In this document: piece after piece, positions 10,528 through 19,455 of the stretch
How positions within the stretch are numbered: the stretch's first letter is position 1
Layout: every line of letters starts with the position of its first letter
NCBI GenBank assembly: GCA_009602725.1
Contig: WELB01000088.1
Coordinates: 32,256 to 51,710 of the forward strand
Length of the DNA: 19,455 nt
DNA from: Spirogloea muscicola
Lineage: Eukaryota > Streptophyta > Zygnematophyceae > Spirogloeales > Spirogloeaceae
Direction: 5' to 3'
Notes under the pieces: generated by a model
The model's input: the letters and a program-made list of their open reading frames with translations, nothing else
Told to the model about the DNA's origin: nothing
Database searches by the model: none
Position numbers and translations under genes: made by a program

Positions 10528-10965
10528 TTAGCTCCTGCCATGTGGAGCATTTCGTCGATCCCTGCTGCTGCAACTGCACCAGCTGAAAGCACGGTGCACA
10601 GTCGCTGTTTGCATGCAACCTGTTGCTATCCAATCTGCCCAGCTCCGGCACACTATGTCAGCCCTCGGCAAATATTGGAATCTGCACCTCAAAGGCAATG
10701 CCGTTGCCATGCACCGACCTAGAGCTCGCATACCCGTCTTGCAAGCAAGTCCGGCAGACGCCTCATCCATGCCCCGTACGCTACGCAGCAGTACGTCATA
10801 TGTGTAAGGCAACGAAAGACTTGCTCGCCATTCTTGTATAGCATCTGCATAAAGTCTCTTGAAGTATTTTCGATTGTTGGGGTTGCCGCTGTGTGCATGC
10901 TTATGTAACCACATGAGACGGTCCAACAAGCAGTCATTGGACACAATGTGATACTCAGTCGTCAA
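10528..10965 (-). other. open reading frame, unidentified, possibly coding
   Basis: 145 codons are open on the minus strand. The frame lacks a convincing upstream ATG (the first in-frame codon listed is TTG), so if real it is an internal exon; an acceptor TTCACAG lies just upstream. The segment around NNRKYFKRLYADAIQEW has balanced composition and looks more protein-like than its shadows, but I recognise no domain. A donor/acceptor CAG also occurs inside it near 10670. Confidence 0.25.
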
Positions 10966-12433
10966 GGAGCTTCTGTGAACGTGTTACTATTGGCAGAAGC
11001 AAGCTCTGGCTGCCATCACATACACCTGCCAGGATCGATCTTGCTTCTAGATCTTCATAAATTACCGCCGGTGCTATTACACTGCCAGTGTGATAGGAGA
11101 CAGTACACCTTATAGGCTTTCGAAGTCTCTGTGCTGATGCCTGAAAAGAATGAATGCTCTACATGTTGTGCTTCGATGCTATACAATCAGCAGGTCAAGT
11201 CCTGCAACCAAACGGTGGTGGTCTTGGGCACGCTGTCCACATCTGTCATACGCAGAGCCAACAGTTCACGATTGATGCAATGACATCCAGGCCACTATTT
11301 ACATGTGCACAGCATATCTGCTGCGCTGGCCTGTCTGTCACTGTCCACACAACATTGAGCAGACAAATGGAGCACCTAAGACAGGAAAAGTCGGAGGTTG
11401 ACAAGCAGTAGGAGAAGCGACCATGATGAGGGTACGGGCTTCTCTTGATTCGAGTGAGTACTACATCACAGCTTGCCTATGGTCAATATTGAACAATGTA
11501 TGCCACAGCAGGGACACCTTGTGCGAAGCCATGCCGACATGCAGCATACGCCCACTACAGCATATGAAGCGCTTCAGCTTCTCACTTCGATGTGGTCTGG
11601 GTGGTCAACTCCGACAGAGATATACTGCAACCTGCAACAAAGTGGATGTCAGCCACGCAACGAGAGACCAAAGTAGCCGCGAGAGTAGTGCAACAAAGCA
11701 GGAAAATAGTGCAACAGAAAGGGAGGGTCGCAACTTCAGCCTAGGCATCTGGCTGGAAGGATCAGGAGTGCCTCATAGCCTCCAGATTGAGAGGGGGTGA
11801 GAGCAGAAGAGAGGGGGTGATGTCAGCCCTTCGCCTTGTGAAGGTAGCCCGTCATGGAGTGAACCGCCGAGCACATCAGTTTCACATGCGCCTCACACAT
11901 CCCGGAAGACACCTAATCAGCAGGTCCATCCGTGCTATGAACGTCGGAGGGGAGGGCACGGTCCCGGCCTCCTGGCCTTCAGCTTCTGGTCGGGCCCACA
12001 GGCCTTGCGCCACACAGCTAGCACCGCCACTGGCGCTGTTCGTTTCGACTCTCGCTGGCCGCTTCAATGACATGAGAGCGTGACGACAGCACCTGGATCT
12101 AACGCTCCTACTCCGTGTCACTTTGAAACGTCTCACAAAGACCGACTCAGATCAGTTTTAGTCAGGCCTGCGCATTGGTCAAGTCTCCCTTAGGGTGCAC
12201 GGCTCACGAACAAGTCACACTCTGTAGGGCCTTCATTGTACGCTTCGCACCACAATGACCCCACCGTGAACCTTCACAATCCATGAGGCTCTGGAGTTTC
12301 TGTAAATGTCAGTACACACCTTCTCATCTTCCTGCATAGAGTCAAGCACGGCAAGGTGCATTCTTTTGTGCATGTTGACCCTCGACTTGGACTGCAAATG
12401 CAATTTTCATCCACTTACAGCTGAACAGGTGAA

Positions 12434-12730
12434 GTGGAACGGAGCCTGGCTGCTATACACAACGAAACACAGGGTTGGGCTCTCACGGCAGGCAGCAGCT
12501 CTGAGGAGCCAGCCAGATGGAGGACAAGAGGTGGGCTAGACATTCAGGAAACGCCACCGAGAGTTGAGCTGCCTCCAGGACACAGAAGCTCAATGGCTCA
12601 TGGCGCCCAATTCTCTAAGGAGGCAAGTATATATGCATTGAGGAGACTGACTAGCCAAGCTAGCAGGGCGCTGCACATTCACGTGGATGACACGATGGCC
12701 TTAAGCAATGAGCTGTCCTTGCAGACATAA
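12434..12730 (+). other. open reading frame, unidentified
   Basis: 98 codons from ATG to TAA. The second half (QFSKEASIYALRRLTSQ...) is protein-like in composition. There is no family likeness, and no signal peptide or membrane segment. A CAG|GTGAAG splice-like site lies just before the ATG. It could be an exon or chance. Confidence 0.2.
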
Positions 12731-13140
12731 TTTTGTTAAGATCCTGTGCATGCTCCAGGACTGGGGTCATCAGCCACTTTGAGAATGGGCTTGAGAACTG
12801 ACCCATCAACTGTCAGCCAGATCATGAGCAGGGCTTACCCCACTTACTTGTCTGACTTGAACGAGAGTCCTGCCTACTTAGAGACTATCATAGTGGCAGC
12901 TTGGCTGATCATGTCCAGCGACGGAGCACTATGAAGGCAAGGTCTTCACTGCTCTTCATTGCCTATCATGCTCACATCTCCAAAAGTATAGCAAAAACAC
13001 AAAAACTGAGCTCTTGCTGAAATTGACAGCGAAGGAACAAAGACTTGCTCCACAAGCCAGTCGGTCACGAACTGCCGAGTCCTCCATTGGCCTTGTTGGA
13101 TCAAGCACATGAGGGCATCACTGCCACTCGTGGAACTGTA

Positions 13141-13182
13141 ACCTTTGGCCGGCCTTCAACCTACCTTTGGCCGGAGCCAAAG
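13141..13182. repeat. direct repeat and small hairpin past the XBAT35-like stop codon
   Basis: ACCTTTGGCCGG occurs at 13141-13152 and 13163-13174. The second copy forms a 7-base hairpin CTTTGGC-CGGA-GCCAAAG (13165-13182). It starts about ten bases after the stop codon of the minus-strand gene, so it lies in its 3' untranslated region. A role in RNA processing is only a guess. Confidence 0.6.
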
Positions 13183-13191
13183 CTACTTTGA

Positions 13192-16100
13192 CTACACCTG
13201 GTAGACTTTGAGCAAATCACGAATTGGAGCCCTGCAGACCGGGCAGCCCCACCCCTTATCCTTAATCTCGCCGAGGCAGGCCATGCAACCTGCCACGTGG
13301 CCGCATGGGATGCACACTACAGAGGCAGGAGCATCCCAACATACGATACACTGGCCACCCTCCTTTGGCTCTTCCCCACCTGTTGCAGCTCCAGTGGCTC
13401 CAATACTGTCAATCATGTCGACGGGCGTCATGTCTACAGAGGGATACCGGACAGCAGGCTCGAGGATGCTGTAAGCTGGCGACAAGTCCTCGGGCAGGGG
13501 TGGAGCAGATGGAGGTTCCTGATTGAGAGTAGCACCTGCCCCTGCGCTCCGTGGAAGCTCGGCTGCTGACACTTCTGTCACATGCTCAGAGGCTGTTGGA
13601 GCAACCCACCCTGAGATGGAGTCTGGGGTTGTGGATGGTGCATTCAGCCCGTGACCAGGGCTGTTGGCAGCAACTTGGTCAATGATACTGGGTCTCGTGC
13701 CCCCAGCACCACTTGTGGCCACATCCATACTTGGAGCTTGACTGAGATCCTCCTCCCAGCCCCCATAAGTGCTTGGCTCTCCCATCCCCGGACCCTGGGC
13801 CCAGCCTTGGTAGCTGTCGGACCTGCTATGGAGTAATGCACCACAAGATCAAAGCTGACAGGTTAGATTGCTACTGAGCCCTTCCTCAATCAAGAGAATG
13901 GTATGCATCATGCTTCATGTCCACCTTCTGCAATGAAGACAAGACCTGATCAAGCAACCGCCTCGGACTGCAAATGACATGCTTGCCAGCCACTCAGGCG
14001 AGTCATTGTTGGCACAGACCTAGCGCTCCCAGAGTGAGGGCCACTGCCAGCCATTTCAGGGGGCGACGATGCAACAACGCCCTGCTCTGACGCCATTCGA
14101 AGGGATGCATCAATAGCCATGGCCAGCGCCAGGTCGTCTGAAGCCAACTCCTCTTGCGTTGCGGTACCAGTCTTGGTGGGTGGAGGGAAGGTGTTATCTG
14201 CGATGTATGCTGTTGGCTGAGATGGGCTTGCTGCTCCTCCATGGCCAAAAAGGGGCACAAGCCCCGCCCTTGCTGAAGGGAGGTTGTTGATTGGGAAGCC
14301 TGTTACATGCTGTGCTGGGCCAGGTCCAGGCTACAGACTCAAAGAGCACTTTGGGCGTCAGGCCTTGAACAAACGTCCTGCACTAGGTGTATTGCTGCAG
14401 AAGCTCAGAGCAGCACAGTGTCAACAGCATCTCTTTGCCACTCAGGCTCCTTCACATGTCGCACAAATCGTTGGCATTCCAGCTGGTCATTCCTTCTAGA
14501 CATCCTATCTTGTCTATAGCACAAACAAGTTCCTGCCTGGCTGCACACTCGATGGGAGCACAATATTGGATCCAAGAAGGAGTGAGAAACAGAAAGAGAA
14601 AGAGAGGTGTGCGTACACGAGGAGCAATGCCGCGGCAAGCATCAAACAAGCGTTGAAACTGATTCGGGTCACTGCTTTCCTTGTCAGCAAGTAGCTTGTA
14701 CTTGGCCCCTGGGACAGAGGACCACCATGAGAGTGATAACTATCTTGTCGGCCTCTTGACACAAGTCAGCAATATAACTCAAAGGAAAATGGTACACTGC
14801 TAGGACAAGAAAGCTTGACTGTGCCCGTGCACAGATCAGGCAATGCCAAAATGGTAGGGCCAGGCCATGAGTACTCACTGCTCACTGTATCTGTAACCAG
14901 CAAAACAGGATCCGATGTGTCTGGCCGGGCTACAGTGAATTGGGCGTTCTCCAGTGCAAGCACAGCAGTGGGCACTGTGGCCTGCACGATTTCAAGCAGG
15001 ACAGCCATCTCAGTCCGTTTTGCAGTCTATCCATTACTGGGTCTCAAAGCACAGTGGCAGTCTTGACGTATGCTTCGTATAGCTGGTGTCATCAAGCATG
15101 GTATGAATGACAGTGAACATTAGGTGCTGGCTGTCAAATTCGTAGGTGCTCACTTTCTGATCTTTGTATATTAGTAACTCATACTTGACTGCCATTTGGG
15201 CACTGGTACTTGTCGGAAGCACCACAAGCCAACTGCAAAGGCAGGCAAATATGAGCACAATAAAAAATAGAGCCCAGAACTATGTCAACGTTGCAGTCTG
15301 CCGGCTGTATGGTCACAGTAGGGCAACTTAAAGAGGTGATGCGCCTGCTGGCTGTGATGCGCATTCATGACCAGGCTGTAGGTTCCATACTGTGACATGG
15401 TGAGTAATTGCTCATAAGAGAATCATTATCAAGCCCCTCCAACAATCTTGTTTCTTCGTAGGTCAAGGACGCCGTGTCGTGCTTACATTCTCCGGAAGCA
15501 CAGGTTTGCGGCGAATGCCTCCAGCAGCGCAGGCCCAGATATCACTTGCTGCCTCACATAGCCTTGGAAGAGGCAAATGCGATCCTGCAATGGCGCTTGC
15601 ATGTCAGACAGGCAGGCGTGATCTGCTCATATACGCAACATGAAGCCCAAATTGCACACGCACACACAACGACCTGGCGCAAAAAATAACTGCAATACAC
15701 CTGCTAGGTCATATCGAGGAGGAGGCAACTCGCAGGAACTTTGGGTGTGGCGAACGAGCGAAACGTTGCAGAAGGACCACGTCAGATAGGTTACCTCGAG
15801 CAGCCTCACTACTGCCACGTGGCCTCTTTCCCTGGCCATGTCCAATGGCTTTTGGCCATCATCGTTGAAAACCATGAGAGGTGCTGCAACCAAGACTGCG
15901 GGTGAGTCTGCCGCAAGTGGCAGTCACCTCACGAGTCTGACTCCAAGCTACAAGAATTTATATCCTTAGTTGAAAAAAACAATTGGCTTTGAGTAATTGA
16001 GTACCTAAACAAGCAAGCGGCCACCATGATGATGCGTGTGCCATGCACTGCTAGTAGAGAAAGCACACTAGTGTAGAAAGAAGGGCAATGGTCCTCAGAC

Positions 16101-17152
16101 CTCCATAGGACATGAGAAGGTGACAGGTCCGGTCCATGCCCTTCTTGGCAGCGTGATGCAAGGGGTAGCCTCCTTCGTGCCCTGCAGGCCAGGCTCACCA
16201 CGACCTAAATGATCAGCAGAAACCGAACAGTACAATGACCACATCGTACTTTAGCTGGGACGGCTCAAAACGCGTCTGAGCTCCTCAGGGCGCGACGACA
16301 CAGTACTGAGGGAGGGTGTGGCACGCTTGCAACAGCACCAAGACGCCATGGCATGCTTGTCTGACACCTGAGGCTCCTGATGAAGTGACACACGAGTGGC
16401 AAGCCCCACTCCCGCGACAGCTCGAGCTGAAGGTGCAGTGAGCTGTACAGCAATGCACCAGGCACTGCTGCGGCGGTTGCTGGGGAAGCATCACAAGCCA
16501 ACAAGCCCAACCTGGCCGGTAGGCATTGACGTCGGCGCCCAGCTGCAGCAGCAGGGCCACCATCTCGAACGACTCCCCTTGTGCGCTGCACACCATCAGG
16601 GCTGTCCTGGACTTCTTGTCTCGCCACTGGCAGACGCAGGAGCACGTGTCAGCAAGCGCCCCAGTGGCCGATGCACGTGACAAGTGACTGGCAGAACGCA
16701 CGAAGCTGCTCTCCAGGCTCCGCAGAGTGCAGCCGGCCGAGGCGGACAGCAAATTCTCCCCCTTTCTCCTCCCTTCCCCCTCCCCCTAACTACTGAGCTG
16801 TGCACACATAAGACGCAGCGTGCAGCACGAGCTGCTGCCGTGTTGACCTGCGGGCAAGACCTTGGCACACACATGCATCGCCTCCTGCAAGTCGACACGC
16901 TGCACCGAGCGACCTGCGGGGCCCTCTGGCGAGCAGGCAGCTGGTGGGCATCCAGGACTGGGAGCAGGGGTCGGCAGGCAGGGTGAGGGCCATACTGCCT
17001 GTCTTTGCATTGGCAGGCCAGCAAGGCGGCACCGGGGGCCCGTGGCTGACCTCCGTGGAGGCGTCCTGGTGGCGCAGGGCCTTGACGGTGGCAACCTCAT
17101 TGCGCAGGGCGCAGTTGTAGAGCTGCTCGTCCTTGGAGGGGCCCAGCCCCAT
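13192..17152 (-). CDS. XBAT35-like: XBAT35-type E3 ubiquitin ligase: ankyrin repeats, UIM, C-terminal RING; complete, ten exons
   Basis: Predicted RING E3 that moves ubiquitin from an E2 to a substrate bound by its ankyrin repeats; in plants XBAT35 acts in stress and hormone signalling. Exons (minus): 17152-17051, 16626-16512, 16181-16101, 15883-15795, 15584-15487, 15232-15154, 14981-14879, 14708-14619, 14299-14020, 13822-13192. All nine introns are GT-AG and every phase closes: 1668 bases, 555 residues. It opens MGLGPSKDEQLY, an MGxxxS myristoylation-type start like plant XBAT35. Three ankyrin units follow (about 5-129), with ADVNAYRPG, PLHHAAKKG and NDDGQKPLDMARERGH. Then come ICLFQGYVR, WLVVLPT, KYELLIY and FDACRGI, all as in XBAT35. 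A ubiquitin-interacting-type helix (DDLALAMAIDASL) lies at about 307-319. Near the end are PSAPPLPEDLSP, YPSVDMTPVDM and the C3HC4 RING (504-543: CIVC, CIPCGH, GCMAC, CPVC). Every zinc ligand is present. Start: first in-frame ATG, in GCCATGG. It is longer than the Arabidopsis protein (about 460), mainly in the low-complexity linker. Confidence 0.95.
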
Positions 17153-17420
17153 GGCGGGCACCCGGGCAGGGAGCGGGCCAGGGCTGAGGGCCGTGCCGGG
17201 CGCGGGCGCTGGGCGGGGCTGGGGCTGTGAGGAGGCCTTGGCCGAGTGCCGCCGTGGAGATGGGGGCCCTGCCGCGTGCCCTCGAGCGCGAGCTTTCCGG
17301 CCACCTCCGCTTCCCGTCACCGTCAGCGTCGCCCTAGCGCGTCGGCATCAGCTGACTCCCCGCTCCCGCTCCTTTCGCCGCCTCGTCGCTGGCTGAGCTG
17401 CCCCGACGCCCTCCTTACAC
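17153..17420. promoter_or_regulatory. GC island upstream of the XBAT35-like gene
   Basis: G-rich on the plus strand next to the start codon, turning C-rich beyond about 17250. It probably carries the 5' untranslated region and promoter of the minus-strand ligase. No TATA box is visible. The reading frame stays open upstream of the chosen ATG but holds no further ATG. Confidence 0.5.
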
Positions 17421-17425
17421 TTCAA

Positions 17426-17468
17426 CTTACAGCCGCTCTTCTCATATCAGCAGCCGCTTTCATTTCGT
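17426..17468 (+). repeat. dispersed repeat piece W (copy 2)
   Basis: Matches 178-220: ACAGCCG..TCTT.TCATATCAGCAGCCGCTTTC. It is followed at a short distance by repeat piece X. Together they suggest one larger C/T-rich repeat family. Confidence 0.5.
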
Positions 17469-17544
17469 CCACCCTTCGTCTCAGGCCGGCCGGCCGCTCC
17501 CCCTTTTTCTCACCCGTGAATTACTGTCCCATCTTCATCTTAGC

Positions 17545-17670
17545 CACCTTGGCATAGGGCTTTGGTTCAAGTAGCCCCCCTTGTTGCACAACTTCTTGCC
17601 TGAACAATGTATTGGCTTGAATTTGCAACCCTTTCATCTCATGTGCACCGCGTGCCCTCTCCTTCAGTGG
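17545..17670 (+). repeat. dispersed repeat piece X (copy 4)
   Basis: The most complete copy of X: CTTAGCC, CATAGGGCTTTGG, GTAGCCCC, TTGCACAACTTCTTGCC, AACAATGTATTGGCTTGAAT, CCCTTTCATCTCATG, CACCGCG. Other copies are at about 1173, 8653 and 9725, all in the plus orientation. Confidence 0.6.
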
Positions 17671-17683
17671 AGTCACTGAGAGC

Positions 17684-17901
17684 GTCTGGCTCTGTCCAGG
17701 GGACCCACTTCCAGGACCCTAGCCTCTCTGATTTGCGGCTGCTTAGCAGGGGTTACTGAGTGATTTGTAGCTGCTTTCTATCTTTGTCTGCTTTGGTTTC
17801 TTAGCGCTTCCTCTGGCTTCCTCTGGCCCCCTTCTCGTTCTTTGTTCATTCTTTTTTGGGCTGGCTTGTCCAGCCCCTATCCTCAATGGGCGAGCCCTTT
17901 C
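17684..17901 (+). repeat. dispersed element Y (copy 2, forward)
   Basis: Near-identical to the reverse complement of 8789-9005; the two copies form a long inverted pair spaced about 8.7 kb apart. It lies just after piece X. No own coding frame is evident. Confidence 0.9.
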
Positions 17902-18147
17902 TTCATTCCTCTGGGACTGGCCCTCTGCAGCCCTCGCCTCTTTGGCAGGGCTGCTTCTCTCTGGTGGCGCCCGCCTTCTTTCCTCGCAGTGGACAGCCGC
18001 AGTTGCAGCTACCATGACTCCCACAAAACACACGTCACAAGCGCTCCTCCAAAAGGGGGCGACAAGCGAGCACGTCATCAAACAGCACCTGCAAGCGGAA
18101 GCTCAGCGGCCCGATGCGAGCTGCAATCTCCTCTGGTGATGATATTA

Positions 18148-18378
18148 TCAGCCTACCCACAACGAGTTGCAGAGGTCGGCGAGCTCGCGGCAGGCAACGA
18201 CTAGCATTTCCTGGAGCCAGGAGCAGCACAATATCAAAGGTACTGCTACTATTTTTCTCGAGGCGACCGCCCATGAGACGACACAGACAAGTTGGCCGGC
18301 GTGAGCAGCCTGGTCGATGACCGTGAGCGAGAGGACGCATGTCCCCGGCAGGCTAGCTTGCCCTCGTGGCAGCATGCA
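18148..18378 (-). other. short open reading frame, unidentified, weak
   Basis: From ATG at 18378 the frame gives about 76 residues with a hydrophobic middle (QLVCVVSWAVASRKIVAVPL) and a helical segment ending in ACRELADLCNSLW just before a TGG|GTAGGC donor-like site. A neighbouring minus-strand frame (about 18035-18150) could continue it. A G-rich island at 18590-18700 resembles those upstream of the named minus-strand genes. No family is recognised. Confidence 0.2.
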
Positions 18379-18589
18379 CTGCTCTGCGCGCGACGAAAGA
18401 ATAGGTCTCGTGGCCAGACGAAGAAGGAGGCGTCGTCTTGTTCGTCGCTGCCACACTGACGGCTGGGCGAGCCAGCCGATGCTACTCGACACAGCGAGCG
18501 GAGCAGCCCGGTTGTTCAAGTGAGGGCGAGCGCCGCAACTTGTGGCAGAGGAAGCGCGACGCGGCAGTCACAGGCTGACAGCATGGGGT

Positions 18590-18705
18590 GTGGGGGCGCT
18601 GCGCGCGTAGGAGGCGGGGCTGCTGCATGGGGCCGCGGCGGCGAGGAGGCCAGCCGGGGATGGGGCCGGCGCGCGCGGGGGAGAGGAAGCTCGGCCCGGG
18701 TGCGT
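18590..18705. promoter_or_regulatory. G-rich GC island of unknown purpose
   Basis: Composition is like the islands upstream of the O-fucosyltransferase and the XBAT35-like gene, and in the same strand sense. It could mark the start of an unrecognised minus-strand gene below 18590. No other support. Confidence 0.25.
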
Positions 18706-18726
18706 GTGTATGTATTAAGAGATGGG

Positions 18727-18965
18727 GAGGCCATGTGTGGCTTAGTACGAAGGCAAGCACATTGACAAATGTACGTCACCTGCTGCTAAGCTGACCCGCT
18801 CAGTAACCACGAGTCAGCACATAGAGGTCGCTTACTGATGCTCGAATACTGGACGGCAATCGACAAGCCCTTGAAATACCGGCTAAGGCTCGACCAGCTT
18901 TATAATGCAGCGCATGAGCCTGAGCTCGCTGCAGACAAGCTGACACTCGACGGCGCAAGAATGAC
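18727..18965 (+). repeat. dispersed element Z (copy 3)
   Basis: Aligns with 3468-3710 over its whole length and with the reverse of 9068-9165 in part. After the GACCCGCTCAGTAACCAC core, one frame of this copy stays open (LEYWTAIDKPLKYRLRL...), while the copy at 3.5 kb has a stop there. It directly precedes the retrotransposon-like tail, so Z may be a piece of the same element. Confidence 0.65.
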
Positions 18966-19099
18966 AAGTAGGCTTCCGGCATGCCCGTCTGAGCTGGAAG
19001 CATATCCTCAGGTCGAGCAAAACCCAAACTTGCAAAATTCTCCAGTAAGGTGTGGAAGCGAGGGCCGATGCAGCCAAAAGTGTCGATTGCCGACGGTAG

Positions 19100-19455
19100 G
19101 AGGTGGTCGCTGCGGGGGTAGTCAGAGTAGTGTCGGAGCTTTCTCTGCTCAGCACCTCCCGCTGCGTGGCCAGCAATTTGCGTCGAAGCGGAGCTCTTGT
19201 GTTGGAGAGCACTGGGGTGATGCCCATCCTCCTCCGCAATGGGGTCCCTCGGACGAGGCGTGTCGATCTGGTCGGCGTCCCCCTGGGAGGTGGCAAGCGG
19301 CTCCTCATGGACGTTGTCCTCACCGACAGCTTCCGGACGAAGGGCCCCATTACTTCTGAGACCGGCTACGCTGCGAAGGTAGCCGAACGGAAGAAGCTGC
19401 ACAAGTACAAGGACCACCCGGCGGGTGATACCTTTTACCCCCTGGCCATGGACAT
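19100..19455 (+). mobile_element. C-terminal part of a probable non-LTR retrotransposon protein, cut by the window edge
   Basis: An open frame of 118 codons starts after a TAG at 19097 and runs off the right end. It reads NLRRSGALVLESTG, RRVDLVGVPLGGGKRLLMDV and GYAAKVAERKKLHKYKD, then TFYPLAMD. This resembles, from memory, the C-terminal region found after the reverse transcriptase domain in green-algal LINE-like proteins: a DLV..D.K.LL.DV strand pair, then AA..AE..K...Y, then F.PLA.E/D..G. No reverse transcriptase core is inside the window, and the upstream frame is interrupted, so the copy is partial or decayed. Confidence 0.5.

Larger units (their letters stand above)
9861..13191. other. 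3.3 kb with no nameable gene
   Basis: Open frames occur on both strands and several have locally protein-like composition, but I recognise no family. The best are 10528-10965 (minus) and 10188-10470 (plus), where two plus-strand frames in turn look plausible and one ends at AGTGGA|GTAAGT near 10468. Others are 12434-12730 (plus, 98 codons) and 12746-12934 (plus, 62 codons). Short direct repeats (GAGGGGGTGA at 11791 and 11811) are present. One unknown spliced gene, a decayed gene, or true intergenic DNA would all fit. Confidence 0.45.

Noticed and set aside
18800-19417. 205-codon minus-strand open frame at the right end
   Set aside because: It is antisense to the retrotransposon-like plus-strand frame and to element Z, and it shows no family likeness.

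Overview
The window is nuclear DNA from an intron-rich green plant-lineage organism. I infer a chlorophyte green alga, probably a trebouxiophyte such as a Coccomyxa-like species, but the species is an inference. The reasons are spliced genes with GT-AG introns of about 100-350 bases, 80S ribosomal protein genes, a plant-type XBAT35 E3 ligase, a plant-type O-fucosyltransferase, TGTAA motifs about 110-130 bases past two stop codons, and a base composition near half GC broken by very GC-rich islands at gene starts. One unresolved base (N at 2725) shows that this is draft assembly.

Layout. At 1-1730 I see no gene, only C/T-rich low-complexity DNA and pieces of a dispersed repeat. At 1731-2607 (minus) lies a complete three-exon gene for ribosomal protein S15A (uS8). 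Head to head with it, at about 2725-3340 (plus), is ribosomal protein L37 (eL37); the two share a short G-rich promoter. At 3341-4729 two genes converge, and the gap holds a dispersed repeat copy. At 4730-8186 (minus) is a ten-exon type II membrane O-fucosyltransferase-family gene with an apparent frame break in exon 8. At about 8187-9405 there is a GC island, a (CCGCTG)n repeat, a perfect 13-base hairpin and three repeat pieces. At 9406-13191 no gene can be named; the best coding hints are a possible first exon at 9548-9670 (plus) and an open frame at 10528-10965 (minus). At 13192-17152 (minus) is a complete ten-exon XBAT35-type ubiquitin ligase (ankyrin repeats, ubiquitin-interacting motif, RING). 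At 17153-19455 there is another GC island, repeat copies, a weak minus-strand open frame, and at the right edge the C-terminal end of a probable non-LTR retrotransposon.

The four named genes do not form a pathway. The S15A/L37 pair makes one small-subunit and one large-subunit protein from one divergent promoter, which would suit balanced ribosome synthesis. The O-fucosyltransferase would act in the secretory pathway, and the XBAT35-type protein in ubiquitin tagging, possibly at a membrane. Exon structures were worked out by hand from splice signals and family resemblance. All S15A and XBAT35 phases close exactly. In the O-fucosyltransferase three joints are uncertain. I did not find a convincing undescribed system; the most useful leads are the bidirectional ribosomal promoter, the O-fucosyltransferase frame break, the repeat families, and the unassigned 9.4-13.1 kb interval.
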